This document shows, one piece after another, positions 1 through 11,444 of a stretch of DNA of 64,000 nt. Within the stretch, counting starts at the first letter, position 1. Every line of letters starts with the position of its first letter. Below the pieces are notes generated by a model. The model searched no databases, had not been told where the DNA came from, and saw nothing but the letters and a program-made list of their open reading frames with translations. Made by a program: the position numbers and the translations under genes. This DNA is from Ursus arctos (Eukaryota > Chordata > Mammalia > Carnivora > Ursidae): contig NW_026622808.1 of assembly GCF_023065955.2 (NCBI RefSeq), positions 46,078,475 through 46,142,474 of the forward strand, written 5' to 3'.

Positions 1-44
1 CTACCACTTAGAAGGCATACAATACATTTTTAATGAAAAATTTA

Positions 45-895
45 AAAACAGCTGGTAGCACACCCATTAGAATGGCTAAAATCCAAAACGCTGATAACAC
101 CAAATGCTGGTGAGGATGTGGAGCAATAGGAATTTGCATTCATTGCTGATGGGAATGAGAAATGGTACAGCCACTTGGGAAGACAGTTTGGTGGTTACTT
201 ATAAAACTAAACATAATCTTACCAAACAATCCAGAAACTGTGTTCCTTGGTATTTACCCAAAGGAGCTGAAAACATAGGGCTGCTTAAAAACCTGCACAT
301 GGAGGTTTATAGCAGATTTATTAATAATTTGCCAAGCTTGGAAGGAACCAAGATGTCCTTCAGTAGGTGAATGGATGAACTGTGCTACAACAAGACAATG
401 GAATACAATTCAGTGTTAAAAAGAAATGAGCTAACCTTAAATGCATATTACTAAGTGAATGAAGCCAATCTAAGGAGGCTGTATAGTGAATGGTTTCTAC
501 TCTTTGACATTCTGTAAAAGGCAAAGGAAACTATACAATTTTGGTGGTTGCTAGGGTAAACGGGGAGCAGGAATGGGAATAGGGATGCACAGAGGATATT
601 CAGGACAGTGACAATATTCTGTATAATGACAGATACCCGTCATGATACATTTGTCTAAACCCATGTAATGTAGAACACCAAGAATGAACTTTTAGGTAAA
701 CTGTGGATTCTGGTGCTAATGATCAATGTAAGCTCATCAGTTACAACAAATGAACTACTCTGGTGGAAGATACTGATTATGAGAGAGGCTATGCGTGTGG
801 GGGGGGAGGTGAGGAGTATATAGGAAATTTTTGTACTTTCCTCTTAATTTTGCTATGAATTTAAACTATTCTAAAAATATTTTTTTAAAAAAATC
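45..895 (+). mobile_element. Old L1 (L1M-type) 3' end: ORF2 tail plus 3' UTR
   Basis: Starts in the conserved ORF2 stretch around CACACCCATTAGAATGGC and runs to an A-rich end at about 880-893. The frame at 104-370 gives an ORF2 C-terminal remnant (YLPKGAENIGLLKNLHMEVY, then NLPSLEGTKM). After it comes the G-rich segment and the CTTCCTCTTAATTTTGCTATGAA block typical of old L1M 3' ends. Frames are broken, so it is a fossil. Confidence 0.8.
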
Positions 896-959
896 CAACA
901 GGTAGCCATGGATAATTTCTAAACAGCTAAATTGATCATCATTACCAGACCTATATAGT

Positions 960-1152
960 ATGTCAGTGCTTGGGATCTGGGGTCCACTGGCCTGAAGTTC
1001 ACTCAGTCCAGCTATGTCACCAAGAGCAAGTCAGTTAGCCTGTAAGTATAAAATGGCTATATTAATAGTACTTTCTTTCTAGGGTGTTTGGAGGAGTGAA
1101 TGGGTTCTGCCTAGCATCTGATAGTAGCAGTCAATAAATGTTAGTTCTTTTT
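960..1152 (+). mobile_element. MIR SINE
   Basis: Degraded MIR in sense orientation: the tRNA-derived part with the 'AGCAAGTCAGTTAGCCTGTAAG' equivalent, then an 'AAAATGGCTATATTAATAGTAC' core, ending in the diagnostic TCAATAAATGTTAG tail. Confidence 0.75.
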
Positions 1153-2090
1153 AACAAACCCTATTGTTCTGATGCACTGTGCTGAATGAAAATGACATTT
1201 TATTAAGAAGTCCTTCTTTTGCTGTCAGGCCCTTTCTAAATCTTATGACATTCAGCTATACATTGAGCACCAGGCACTCTTGGAACTCTTTCACTATCTG
1301 CATAACTGTGAACCTTACCATGCTAAGAGCATAACACACACCATGTCACTTCTCATTTCATAAAGCAAATTGCTGCATGCAAGGGTAGTTATTCTCATTT
1401 GCAAATTTATATCTAATTAGCTCTCTAAAAGCAAATTGAAAATTGGATCCAAGCAAATCATTCCTGGAGTACTTGCTCTGGTGAACTAAAATGAATAGCG
1501 GGTCTCTTCTGCAGTTGCCCAGAGATGCTGCGTATGGTGACAAAATTGTGTCTACATGTTTCCCAGAAGAGATTCTTCCTGGTTGCCGCAGGTATAGACA
1601 CCATCCTTCTTTCCACAGTTTGAAGAGGACTGTAGGAGTTTAGTGACAAAATTTTTATGAAGACTAAGGAGGCAAAAGGAAGCCAAGGTGGGAGAAAGAA
1701 AATCTCCAAGTGACATTCAGTCACATAGGGAGAGATAGTCAAGTCAGAACGAAGACCTCAGTGAAGTTCATGTGGTATAGGTGGAAAAATAAAGGGTGGT
1801 CAAATGAACATCATTTGTGGGCAAGAGGCAGATCTCCTGTGGAAGAGACAGTATGTGACAATGGTATGTGGAAGAATGTAATTCTAAGCAAACTGGGCTT
1901 AAAGAAGTGATGGGAATCAGAATTTTGACTCAAAGGAAAAGGATATAAAGACAATGATTGTGTTTCCCTGCCCAGCATCCATGCCCTCCTTTCTTGATAT
2001 CAATGTCTCAGTTGCCTTTGAGGAATCTTCTACTCTTCATGCTTCAGGTGCTGCTGATACCAGTCCCTTCACTGGTGGGTGTGGGAGGGA
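1153..2090. other. Unassigned interval, no feature recognised
   Basis: Short overlapping frames on both strands, none longer than 94 codons and none resembling a known family. No repeat was recognised by eye. Confidence 0.5.
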
Positions 2091-2094
2091 CAAA

Positions 2095-2450
2095 ATGACT
2101 CAGGTGCAGCCAGAGTGAATTTTCAGAGCTTTCACTGAAACACTTTAGAAAGCCATTTTCTTTCTATAGGGTTGCCATGCTGGTGAAGATGAACCCAGCC
2201 TGCTGGCATCACCCAAAGAAAGAGCCTGCTTGAGAATAAAGCCAACACAGAGAAACAAGAGGAAGGAAATGAAGAGAGGTGGCTTTGCTGGATCATTGTT
2301 TGTGAATCTGCAACCATCCAGCCATGAATCCCCTGGACTTTTCAGTTATAAGAGTCAGGGAATCCCCTTTTTGCCTCAGCCAGTTTGAGTTAATTTCTGT
2401 CACTTGCAACTGAAAAAAGTCTGACTCATTACTGAGGCAAAGGGAAGTCA
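2095..2450 (+). mobile_element. Ancient interspersed repeat (L1M or MaLR 3' end)
   Basis: Contains CCCTGGACTTTTCAGTTAT, then CAGTTTGAGTTAATTTCTGTC and ACTTGCAACTGAAAAAAGTC. These blocks recur in an old mammalian repeat 3' end. I recognise the pattern but cannot fix the family. Confidence 0.4.
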
Positions 2451-3184
2451 TACCTACTTATAATATATAGTACTTTTTCCTCAAACACCAATTATCATTG
2501 ATGTGATCTCTATATTGGTCTGTGGTGGCCATATTTTCCCAACCACTTCCCCCACAAAATCAGCATATCTGCTCAGACAAGTAGAATTTTACTCATAGAA
2601 CTGCAGAATGTCGGAAAATCAGAGCTATTCTAAAAACCCGGGACACGTGCAGAAAACACACCTCCTGACAGCACAGTCCCATCCCCCTACTGAACTCCTG
2701 AGCCATGTATTTCAAACTCACATTCCTCTATGTAGTAATCAGGCTAAAAATATCTTTCTTACACTCTCTGTGTAGAGATTGAGACACATTGCTCAAAGCT
2801 GTTACACCACATATCTGTAGCAAACTCTAAGCTAGTCAGTCAATATTTGGACCCTGTGGAGAGAATCTCAGGGGAGAATTCAGCCCCTACACCCCATCCT
2901 GTCATTTTGTCTGCTGGGAGTGACTCACGCAGCAACTTGGTTTCTCAGTATCTCAGTAACCACTTTATTATACAAGGGTGACATACTTAATGCTGCAGAA
3001 AATTCTCCTGAGAAGCTGTACAAACCCAGGCTTGTTCACTCCAGATCTATGATCTATGTATTACACACGATCATTTCAGAGACAATCCATTTCAAAATCT
3101 TATGAATTGGCAGTTGGCAAGGGATTCCTAATGCTGTGTCTTCTGGTACGACTTTTGCAATCATCATCACATTTTTGTAATCCA
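2451..3184. other. Unassigned interval, no feature recognised
   Basis: No open frame above 61 codons, and no recognised repeat or simple-sequence tract. Confidence 0.5.
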
Positions 3185-3430
3185 GAGGGGCTATCGTTGG
3201 ATTTAGCACTTACTATGTACCAGGAACCATGTTAAACATTTTACAAGCACTGACCAATTAAATATTCACAAAACCCGGTAAACTAGAATCTGTTGAAATC
3301 TCCAATTTACAAATAAGGAAACAGGCTCAGAACTACTGAGGAAAATTGCCAAGTTCACACACTTAGTAAATGTTGAAGCCAGGGCTAAATTCTAGGGCCA
3401 TCTCTTCGACTCCCCATAGTCCAGGTTCTG
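3185..3430 (-). mobile_element. MIR SINE, antisense
   Basis: Reads as MIR reversed: 'TTTAGCACTTACTATGTACC', then 'AAATAAGGAAACAGGCTCAGA', then 'GTTCACACACTTAGTAAATG'. Nearly the full core and tRNA-derived part remain. Confidence 0.85.
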
Positions 3431-3544
3431 AATGCCTGCTCTATTCAGGCTCATGAGAATTTTGGTATTTTATCTGGGAACAGCAATTTTCATTTTTATA
3501 ACCTGAAAATATTTAATAAGAGAATTTGAAAGTAATTGATCAGG

Positions 3545-3690
3545 CGCAAGCATAGCACAAATACACAACAGTAAGAGTGATTTAGCACCTTTCTCGTGCC
3601 AGGCACTGTGTAAGCTTTGGGAATACTGCAAAAGACAAGAGAGACACAATATCTGGTTTCATGAAACAGCACAACAGAGAAGCAATGCCA
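3545..3690 (-). mobile_element. L2 LINE 3' end, antisense
   Basis: The segment 'GTGCCAGGCACTGTGTAAGC' followed by 'TTTGGGAATACTGCAAAAGA' is the reverse complement of the L2 3' terminal region. Confidence 0.6.
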
Positions 3691-3769
3691 GAGGAAGGCC
3701 TGTGATGTTCTGGGGAAGTTGAGGGTTGGGCAGTCTTCCATGCTGGCATCTGCTCTGCTCTGCTGCCAG

Positions 3770-3895
3770 CTGGGGATAGGCACTTGACAGAACTGTTTGC
3801 CCTTTGGGAGCCCAGTTTCCTAATCAATAAAAGAGTAAGGTTGGGCTACATGATCTCTAAACTCTCCTCCAGCCCTGGCATTTGATGAGTTACAG
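3770..3895 (+). mobile_element. Short ancient SINE/CR1-tail-like fragment
   Basis: 'CAGTTTCCTAATCAATAAAA' followed by 'CATGATCTCTAAACTCTCCT' and 'CCAGCCCTGGCATTTGATGA' follows the order of a MIR-like body with an L3/MIR3-type tail. Family uncertain. Confidence 0.4.
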
Positions 3896-3964
3896 ACTCT
3901 CCTCCCGGGTTCCCCAAGGGTAAAATATGTAGGCAGACACATGGTAAAAAAGCATAAGTTCTCA

Positions 3965-4118
3965 AACTTAGCCAACATCAGAAAAGACTAGGGAAACTGT
4001 TAAAAACAAAAACTTCCAGACTCTCAGGTAGAGGGTTGCATCCAGAAGCTCCAGGATGGGGCCCCAAGATCTGCATTTTTAATAAGTCTCCTGGGGATAT
4101 TGATGCATGAACTGTGAT
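3965..4118 (+). mobile_element. MER5A-type hAT-Charlie MITE
   Basis: Begins GTTCTCAAACTTAGCCAACA and contains 'GATGGGGCCCCAAGATCTGC', then 'ATTTTTAATAAGTCTCCTGG', the MER5A order in sense orientation. Non-autonomous DNA transposon fossil. Confidence 0.75.
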
Positions 4119-4121
4119 TTG

Positions 4122-4265
4122 AAGCCCTGGTATTCAAAGCATTGGCAGCTCTTAGGAGCTTCTCAGAAATGCAAATCTTGGGTCCCACCCAAGACCACTG
4201 AATCAGAACCTGCATTTCACCAAGGTCCCCAGATCATGCTCATATATACTGAAATGATTCTAGAA
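4122..4265 (-). mobile_element. MER5A-type MITE, antisense, partial
   Basis: 'GCTTCTCAGAAATGCAAATC', then 'TGGGTCCCACCCAAGACCAC' and 'TGAATCAGAACCTGCATTTC' are MER5A read in reverse. It abuts the preceding sense copy, so the two form an inverted pair. Confidence 0.75.
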
Positions 4266-5104
4266 AGGGGGCCAACCTGGTTAATCCTAATGCCATGCTC
4301 ACTCTCAATACCAAAGTAACCACAGCACACCCTTACCTAATTCTTATTAGTTTAATTTCTCTATAATTGCTACTCCAAAAAACATCAACTGGAAGGGTGT
4401 TTCTCAAGGTACCTTTGGCAGAGCCCTAGTCTTCAGTCCTCCAGGGCCATCTGGGGGTAGGGACTGTGTGAGGCAACCTAGACTGAGCTGGCCTCCAGGC
4501 TACAAGCTCTCCTTCAAATAGAACCACTCCACTTAGATCAAATTTAGAACTGTAGTTTGATTTTCTTTGAAAAGAGGGTTTTGTTGCTTTAAATTTTTTC
4601 TTCTCAACCAACATCATGTTCCATAGTACCCATCAATGCCATTAGTACCTTCCCTATGATACCCAAGAGATGGGCTTAGGGAACGAACCTGCCTCTGTTT
4701 TCTCATATGCTTCCCTTGGGGGCAGAAACACGACCTTCAAAATGTCAAAACCTGCTCCTGTTCCCAGGAGGACTGTTAAGTTACTTTCCTACCCTACTTT
4801 AATATGCAATGACCAAGAAAGACACTAATGTGGAAAATTCTGAATTCAGCTCATATGCCATTGCTAGTTTATCTTCTAACAAAAGCCCTGTATATCTTTT
4901 CTTATAAACCAAAAGGTTCCCACCAGTCAATGGGAATTTGATCCTTAAGGTAAACACGAACAGTCCAGATCTTTCTTTAGAGCAGTATGTTGGAGACATC
5001 TGTAGTGATTAGCATTGCTTGGTGGCTCTGGAGTTAGTCTCAGAATTTACTTAATAAAGAAGTTAGAAGAGGCACAGGAAAAGATAACTTCAGTTTTATT
5101 AATA
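4266..5104. other. Unassigned interval, no feature recognised
   Basis: No frame longer than 66 codons and no recognised repeat. Confidence 0.5.
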
Positions 5105-5107
5105 CCT

Positions 5108-5278
5108 AATGACTGGTTTTCACCCAGGGTATGTCTAACAATCATCTGGGGAGTTTTGAAAAATCTTGATGCCTAGACTACACCCCAAAAATTTACATCC
5201 AAATTTTTGAGAGTAAGCCTCCAGTTTCAATGGGTCCCTAGATGATTTCAATGTGCATGTGAGGTTGAGAACCACTAA
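5108..5278 (+). mobile_element. Charlie-family MITE (MER5/MER58-like)
   Basis: Terminal inverted repeats are visible: TGGTTTTCACCC at the left and GGTTGAGAACCACT at the right. Internal 'CATCTGGGGAGTTTTGAAAA' and 'TTGATGCCTAGACTACACCC' fit a hAT-Charlie MITE; exact family uncertain. Confidence 0.65.
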
Positions 5279-5384
5279 CCAGGGTACCAGATATGGGAGC
5301 ATTGGAAATAGAGTCCTGTAAGACACATGTTCACTGGCCCTCCTCTTCCCTCTCTTGGTTCCCCTCTTTCACATGCAGATGACC

Positions 5385-5890
5385 ATTCGTTTATTCATTT
5401 AGCAGTTATTTATTGAAAATCTACTATGTACACAATTGGAACTGGGAATTAAAAATTCAAAAATCCTGTTCTTTTGGAGCTAATAGTACTACTAACAAAT
5501 TCTTCTTTTCTTTTTAATTTTAGTCATAAAGAGGTGCTATAAAGAAGATTAACTAGGGTATTGGGGTAATATGTAAACCTAGCCTAAGAAGGTACACCTG
5601 GGTTTTAGGTTGACACCTGAATGTTTGGAAGGACAGAGCTAAAGGAGGATCTAGGGATGAAGCTCTTACACAGAAGGAACAATAAGTACAAGTGGTCTCC
5701 AAATGGGAAGGAGCTTGGTAAATTGAAAGGACAGCTTAAAAAGTCAGAGTGGCTGCAGCACAGTCAATGAAAGGTAAAGTTAAAGGAAATGAAATCATAG
5801 TGGTAGCCAAGAACCAAGGTGGTGTAGGTCTTTATAGGCCATAAAAAAGAAAGCTGAAGAGATAATTTGATAAATCACTTTAACAGTGGT
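5385..5890 (-). mobile_element. L2 LINE, antisense
   Basis: The L2 3' end read in reverse (TTCATTTAGCAGTTATTTATTG, then CTACTATGTAC) continues into the GGAAGGAGCTTGG...GCTGCAGCACAGTCAATG block and AGGTCTTTATAGGCC, matching the internal order of antisense L2. Confidence 0.65.
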
Positions 5891-6194
5891 AAAATATCTA
5901 CACAAAAGATCATACCAATCTCATGAACAACGGCCTATATCTAACATAACACTTTTGAGTTTTATTTTACTTTTGATTTTGGCAAGGGATGGGACAGTGT
6001 TGGTACTGCTCCTGAGGGACACATATTAGAACTGCCTAGGAGATGGGTTCATTCAAGCTGTATGACGTACACTGTCCTTCTTCACCATAGGTATGATTCT
6101 TTTACCCTCCCCTAGAGGTGTGACCCTTACCCACAGTGAGCAACTACAAACAGGAGTAGGCCATATACAGTGATGTCAAATACCAACAGTAAGC
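5891..6194. other. Unassigned interval
   Basis: AT-rich sequence with no frame or repeat that I can name. Confidence 0.4.
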
Positions 6195-6370
6195 ACATTC
6201 AGGATTTTTAGGTTTGTACCTTCAGTCCAGCTCATTTACCCTAAATTTCTGTATTCTCTAAGTATCTCTATCAGGATGTCCCACAACACCTCAATCACAA
6301 CATGACCAAAGGTGAACTCATCTTAATTCATAAACAGACTGTATCTCCTCCTATAATCTCTCTATCAGTT
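6195..6370 (+). mobile_element. L2-like LINE fragment
   Basis: 'TATCAGGATGTCCCACAACA' then CCTCAATCACAACATGACCA and AGGTGAACTCATCTTAATTC parallels the L2 region after the reverse-transcriptase core, in sense orientation. Confidence 0.45.
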
Positions 6371-6374
6371 GGTA

Positions 6375-6765
6375 TCAATAGACTGTGGTTGAGGCTGGGT
6401 CATCTGATGATTCTTCACTCACAAGTCTGCTGCCTGCTCTAGGGTGACCGGAATACCTGAGTGGAAGGTTATCAGGTCCCTCTACTCCTCTGTGGTTAAC
6501 TTGGCTTTCCTCACAGCATGCCTGTTTCAGATTTGTTGGACTTCCTATATGGTAAGCTGGCTTCTCCCTGAATGAGTATTTCAAAAGACAGGATGTGGAA
6601 GCTGCCAGTCTATTAAGGCCTGAGCCTGAAAATAGTCACAGCATAGCCTTTTCAATAACCTCCTGCTCAAAGCAGTTTCTGAGCTCACCCAGATTCAAGG
6701 ATAGAAGTCAAAGACTCACCTCTCAATAGGAGAAATGTTGATAAATTTGTGGCTGTGTTTTTGTC
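6375..6765 (+). mobile_element. L1M 3' UTR fragment
   Basis: Order of blocks: GGTTGAGGCTGGGTCATCTG, CCTCACAGCATG, GGATGTGGAAGCTGCCAGTC, TTAAGGCCTGAGCC, CACCCAGATTCAAGGATAGA, CACCTCTCAATAGGAG. This is the long 3' UTR of old L1M elements. Confidence 0.6.
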
Positions 6766-6769
6766 TACC

Positions 6770-6960
6770 ATAATATATATAGCATCCACACACAGCATGT
6801 ATATATATATATATGTGTGTGTGTGTATAGATACACATACACACAGCATGTGGTAAAAACATATATCACTGGAAACATATTTATTTATACAGCATGTATA
6901 TTATACATACATTATGTATTATATATAATTATATATACAATCTATATAATTATATAGAGT
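6770..6960. repeat. AT-rich / (TA)n-(TG)n low-complexity tract
   Basis: Alternating TATATA and GTGTGTGTG runs near 6799-6828, then TATATAATTATATA blocks. Probably variable in length between individuals. Confidence 0.85.
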
Positions 6961-7511
6961 GCATGGTACATAGCAAACTATAATCTTTCAAATAAAATCT
7001 ACTATAATCATAACTAAATGCTACCCCAATTACCTTATAGTGATGTCCTACAATCTTTTCATAAACTCAGTGGAAGATAGGATCAACAGATATGGGGAGG
7101 AAATGGGAAGAGTGACCAACATAAGTATTGAGAAGAAACATTAACTTCCCTGTCAGAGGCATGAGTCACCCTCCATTAGTTGGGCACCATAGGACTTAAG
7201 GAAGTTTCTGTCAAAATCCTTCCAATGCAACCGCTGTAAGTTTGCACAGAAGAGGCGGCAGTGAGGGACACTCACCTCATTGTCAATGCAGGGTGTTCTG
7301 AATGCTTTTGTGTAAAAGGTAGCACCATCAGCAGGGAACAGGATATGCCAATGTGACAGTGAGTCACCAAGTGAAATCATGGCTGCTTAGGTTCTGATGC
7401 CTGCCTTGCTGGCAGCAATAAAATTGTTTCAATGTCCCACCCCCTCCATGGCAAGATCAAAGAAGTTTCATCTTAGGGCATATATATGAGGAGAGAAGAG
7501 TACTTGGTGCC
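6961..7511. other. Unassigned interval, no feature recognised
   Basis: A 75-codon minus frame at 7153-7380 resembles nothing I know. No recognised repeat. Confidence 0.45.
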
Positions 7512-7900
7512 TCAACTATTTTTAATTTTATTTTAAATTCCAGCACAGTTAAGATACAGTGTTATTCTAGTTTCAGGTGTACAATGTAGTGATTCAACAC
7601 TTCCATACATCACCCAGTACTCATCACCACAAGTGCACTCCTTAATTCCCATTGCCTATTTTACCCATCCCCCACCCACCTCCCCTTGGGTAACCATCAG
7701 TCTGTTCTCTATAGTTAAGAGTCTGTTTCTTGGTTGTCCCTCTCTTTTTTCCCTTTTGCTCATTTCTTTTGTTTCTTAAATTCCACCTATGAGTAGATCA
7801 TGTGGTATTTGTCTTTCTCTGACTGAGTTATTTTGCTTAGTATTACACTCTCCAGATTCATCTATTCAACTACTTTCATGTAAGAGTATTATTAGATTCT
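7512..7900 (-). mobile_element. Carnivore L1 3' end, antisense
   Basis: Reverse complement of the carnivore L1 3' UTR and ORF2 end: TAGTTTCAGGTGTACAATG, CACCCAGTACTCATCACC, TCCCCTTGGGTAACCATC, AATTCCACCTATGAG, then GTCTTTCTCTGACTGAGTTA (the ORF2 C-terminal region). Diverged, so not a recent insertion. Confidence 0.8.
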
Positions 7901-8094
7901 TTTTAAGGGCAAGGATGACCTATAATTTTCCTTGAAATATATTATGAAGGAAAAGTGAAAATGAGCCAACCTAAACAAGTAATATAATAGATTTGAAAAT
8001 AATTCATTAAGACTTGGGTTTATCCCAAGTATGTAGGGCTAGTAGACATTAGAAAATCTAATTGATGTAATTCACCACATTAATATATTGTGGT

Positions 8095-8640
8095 ATGGTC
8101 TTTTGGCATCATATCCTTGTATAGGCCTTCTGGCACTGAATCTGCGCTGGCCTGTGACTTCCTTTAACCAACTGAATGTGGCAGAAGTGATGTTGTGCCG
8201 ATTTCAGAAACATGTCTTAGGAAGGCCTGGCAGCTCCTACTGTGCACTTTGGGTCACCATGTAAGAAGTCTGCTACCCAGATGGAGAGAACTTCTGGATG
8301 CCAGAGAGAGAGAGAAAGAGGCCTTGAGTCTATGTGGAGAAAGACTGGCCAGCCATCCCAACATTCCAGCTGCACTGGGACTTCTAGCCATCTTTACCGA
8401 GGTGCCAGACATGTAATAAGCCATCCAAAACATTCTGATGTCCAAGCTGAGCTACCACATGACTGCAGCCCCAGGTATCTTTTCATTATGACTGCATAAG
8501 AGCAGCCAAACAAGAGTGGCAAAACAATCATCTTGTTGAGCCCTCTCAACCCACAGATGTGTAAGGTCTAGTAATATAGTAGTTCCAATCCACCAAATAC
8601 TGGCATGGCTTCTTATAAAATAATAGATAACTGAAACATG
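8095..8640 (+). mobile_element. MLT1-type solo LTR (ERVL-MaLR)
   Basis: Contains CACTGAATCTGCGCTGGCCT, GTGACTTCC, GGCAGAAGTGATGTTGTGCC and a 3' end with AATAGATAACTGAAACA, the standard MLT1 order. L1 sequence resumes on the right, so the LTR was inserted into the L1. No internal retroviral genes are present. Confidence 0.75.
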
Positions 8641-8916
8641 AAAAGAAAATACTCATAAAATGATCTCAAAGCGTGCAGAAAAAGTATTTGAAAAAAATTC
8701 TACATTCGTTCATGATAAAAAAGAAAACCCTGGAGCAAACTAGGAATAGAAGGGACCTAGCTTCCTTAATCTGATAAAGAAGAGTCACAAAAAGAACCGC
8801 ACAAGTCCTCAGACTTGAAGGTGTATTCCCACTCTGAGATCAAGAAAAAGACAAAATTCCACACTATTCCTTCTAATCAGAATTATACAGAAGGTTCCAG
8901 CCAGTGCAGTGAGGCA

Positions 8917-8966
8917 AAAAAAAAAAAAAAAAAAAAAAAAAAGAAAGAAAGAGAGAGGGAGAGAGG
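8917..8966 (+). repeat. Poly(A) with (GAAA)n/(GA)n tract
   Basis: About 27 A residues then GAAAGAAAGAGAGAGGGAGAG. A simple purine tract within L1-derived sequence. Confidence 0.9.
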
Positions 8967-9654
8967 AAAGGCATAAAGATTAAAAAGGAAGAAAAAATAA
9001 TTGTCACTTAAAAATGATATGATTTTATATGTATAAAACCCCTAAAAAACTATAGATATGCTACTTGTATTAATAAAATAAACATGTTTTCTAGGTATCA
9101 ATATAAAAATCAATTGTACCATATACTAAAAAATAAATCATAATTAAAAAAAAATAACATTCACAATAGCATCAAAAATGCATAAGAAAAAATCTAACAA
9201 AGAGTTTTAAGACTTCTACTGAACAAATTATAAAATATTCATGGACATTAAAGAATACCTAAGTAAATGGTCATAGATTGAAAGCTTCAATATCATAAAG
9301 ATACAAATTCTCCTCCAATATAATCCCAATCAAATTTCCAAATTTTTCAACAATATAGTAAGCTGAACCTAACATGTATATGGGGAACTGCAAAGGATGA
9401 GAAACAGCCAAGAACAACAGTATGGAAGCATGTGTCCTGCCAGAGATCAAGAATTACTATGTCAGAGTTAACTGTGGATAAGGACAGGTAAACAGACTAG
9501 TGGAAAAGAGCAGCAAACCCAGAAACAGACCTATGTGTATAATATGGGCATATGCTGTATGACAGAGGTAGCGTGGAGTCTGGAAGGGAAAGGACAGACT
9601 TCAATAAATGTTGCTAAGACAATGGGTATCCATATTTTTTTTTTAAAGAAGAAA

Positions 9655-9778
9655 AAGTACACACATAAATATATATATATGCACATATATATACACACAT
9701 AAATATATATGCACATATATACACACATAAATATATATATATGCACATATATATACACACATAAATATATATATATAC
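9655..9778. repeat. AT-rich tandem repeat (about 28-34 bp unit)
   Basis: Three to four copies of a unit that begins ACACACATAAATATATAT and ends in TGCACATATAT. Unit lengths alternate because internal TA runs differ. It lies in an L1 remnant and is bounded by a T/A-rich junction on the left. Confidence 0.85.
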
Positions 9779-10789
9779 CTCCACATAACATCCTTTACAT
9801 AATTCCAATTAGTTTCTGATTTAAATAGAGAATAAGCCATTCAACTTATAAAATAATATAGAAGAATGTTTTCATGACTGCAGTGTAGATAAGAATGTCT
9901 TAAAATACAAAGAACAAATAAGGAAAATGTTATATATTTGACTACAGTAAAAAAGAAAATACACCATTAACAGAGTGAAAAATCTATAGATTGGGGAAAC
10001 ACATAACCAATGAAGGGCTCTTTCTCAGAAGACAAAAAGAACTCTCCCAAAACAATAAGAAAAAATAGGCAAGACAACAGAAAAAAGTCTGCAAGAGACT
10101 CAAGTCTTTTGTTTTACAAATGATCAATACATTAAAAAATGAAAAGGCATTCTACTTACCTCATTAATAACACAACATATGCAAAGAAAAACCAAAATGA
10201 AATGCTATTGTGTACATCTTCTAGATTGAGGAAAAAGATTTTAAAGTCTGAAAGTACCAAATGCCAGGAGAACATAGAACATTGGGAATTCTTTTACACA
10301 ACTAGTGTAAATAATATAATCATCTACTTGGCTATTAACTCTTCAAGTTAAAGATATACTTGTCCCATGACTCAGTGATTTCAACCTTGGGTGGGTACCA
10401 TAGAAAATGGTACATGGGCCCTAGGTTGACTGCACACTGCAGTAGATCAAAACTGGGATATCCACCCTGAGTACAATGGATAAATTACAGTATACGTACA
10501 CGATGATATGCCATGCAGCAGTGTAAATGAACAAACTACATGGATAAATCTTGCAAACATATATTGAGCCAAAGAAGTCAGATACAAAACTATGATTTCA
10601 TTTCTATATAAGTTCAAAAACAGATACTTTGGGGTAGTCATTCCTACTAAGTAAAACTAAGAAGAAGAGAAGGATATCATAATGTTATCTCTAGGAGAGT
10701 CCAAGGGAGTTGTGACAGGGAGAGGCTCATAGGCTGCAGCAATGATCTTTTTTTGGCCCAAGATAGTAATTATATAAGTGTTCTTTTTT

Positions 10790-10935
10790 TCTTTCTTTTC
10801 TTATTGTGGTAAATATATATAATGTCAAATTTACCATTTTAATCATTTTTATGTATACAGTTCTACAGCATTAAGTATATTCATACTGCCATGCAATCAT
10901 GGATGTCCATTTTTACAATTGTTCAATAACTGAAA
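10790..10935 (-). mobile_element. L1MB-type 3' UTR fragment, antisense
   Basis: ATTGTGGTAAATATATATAA, then AATTTACCATTTTAATCATT and TTTATGTATACAGTTCTACA is the reverse of the L1MA/MB 3' UTR. The same block occurs, better preserved, at 19200. Confidence 0.7.
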
Positions 10936-10939
10936 AATT

Positions 10940-11440
10940 GGTTTATGCACTTTTCTGTGTTTATTTTATCTCACAAGAAAAGCAAAAACAGTACAAAGTC
11001 AAGGAAGGGTGTGTGCAAGACTCAGTTACAGGGGTATTAACCATAGCCCTGTTTATAATAAAAAACAATCTGAAACACTGAATCACTACTTTGAATTGCA
11101 TGAGGCATGGATCAAACGTCAACACACACAGACCGATGGAAGGGATTTCCTACAGCCTCCAGAAATGATATCATAGAAGAATATGCCATGGCATGAAAAA
11201 CAACGGAGGTGTACAGTGAGGTGGAAAAAGATGTTTATAATACATCATACACAGATATTCCAGTGTTTTAAAATAAACTACAAATATTTATGTAAGGACA
11301 AGACTAGGAGAAATACATTATAACATTATGATTCTGTTTGAGTAGTGGTTTTATGAGTGACTTGTTTTCTTTGTTTTGCTCATTTGAATAGTTTCAATTT
11401 TGAACAATGAGTATGGATTATTTTTTAAGGGAATAAAAAG
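10940..11440 (+). mobile_element. L1/HAL1-type 3' end
   Basis: 'CCATAGCCCTGTTTATAATA' is an ORF2-tail block; the element ends with TTTTGAACAATGAGTATGGA and TTATTTTTTAAGGGAATAAA, the ending of old HAL1/L1ME elements. Confidence 0.55.
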
Positions 11441-11444
11441 GAGA

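Larger units (their letters stand above)
7905..10785 (+). mobile_element. Old L1 ORF2/3' region, broken composite
   Basis: Sense ORF2 remnants: GGACCTAGCTTCCTTAATCT, then 'AATCCCAATCAAATTTCC', 'GGTAGTCATTCC', ending near 10785. It is interrupted by the MLT1 LTR (8095-8640), a long A/GA tract and a tandem repeat (9655-9778). No frame is intact. Confidence 0.7.

Noticed and set aside
8095..8640. Possible endogenous retrovirus with genes
   Set aside because: Only a solo MaLR LTR is present. No gag, pol or env-like frame lies nearby.
9531..9840. Tyr/Ile/Cys-rich minus-strand frames
   Set aside because: They are translations of the TATATGCACATATAT tandem repeat in three frames.
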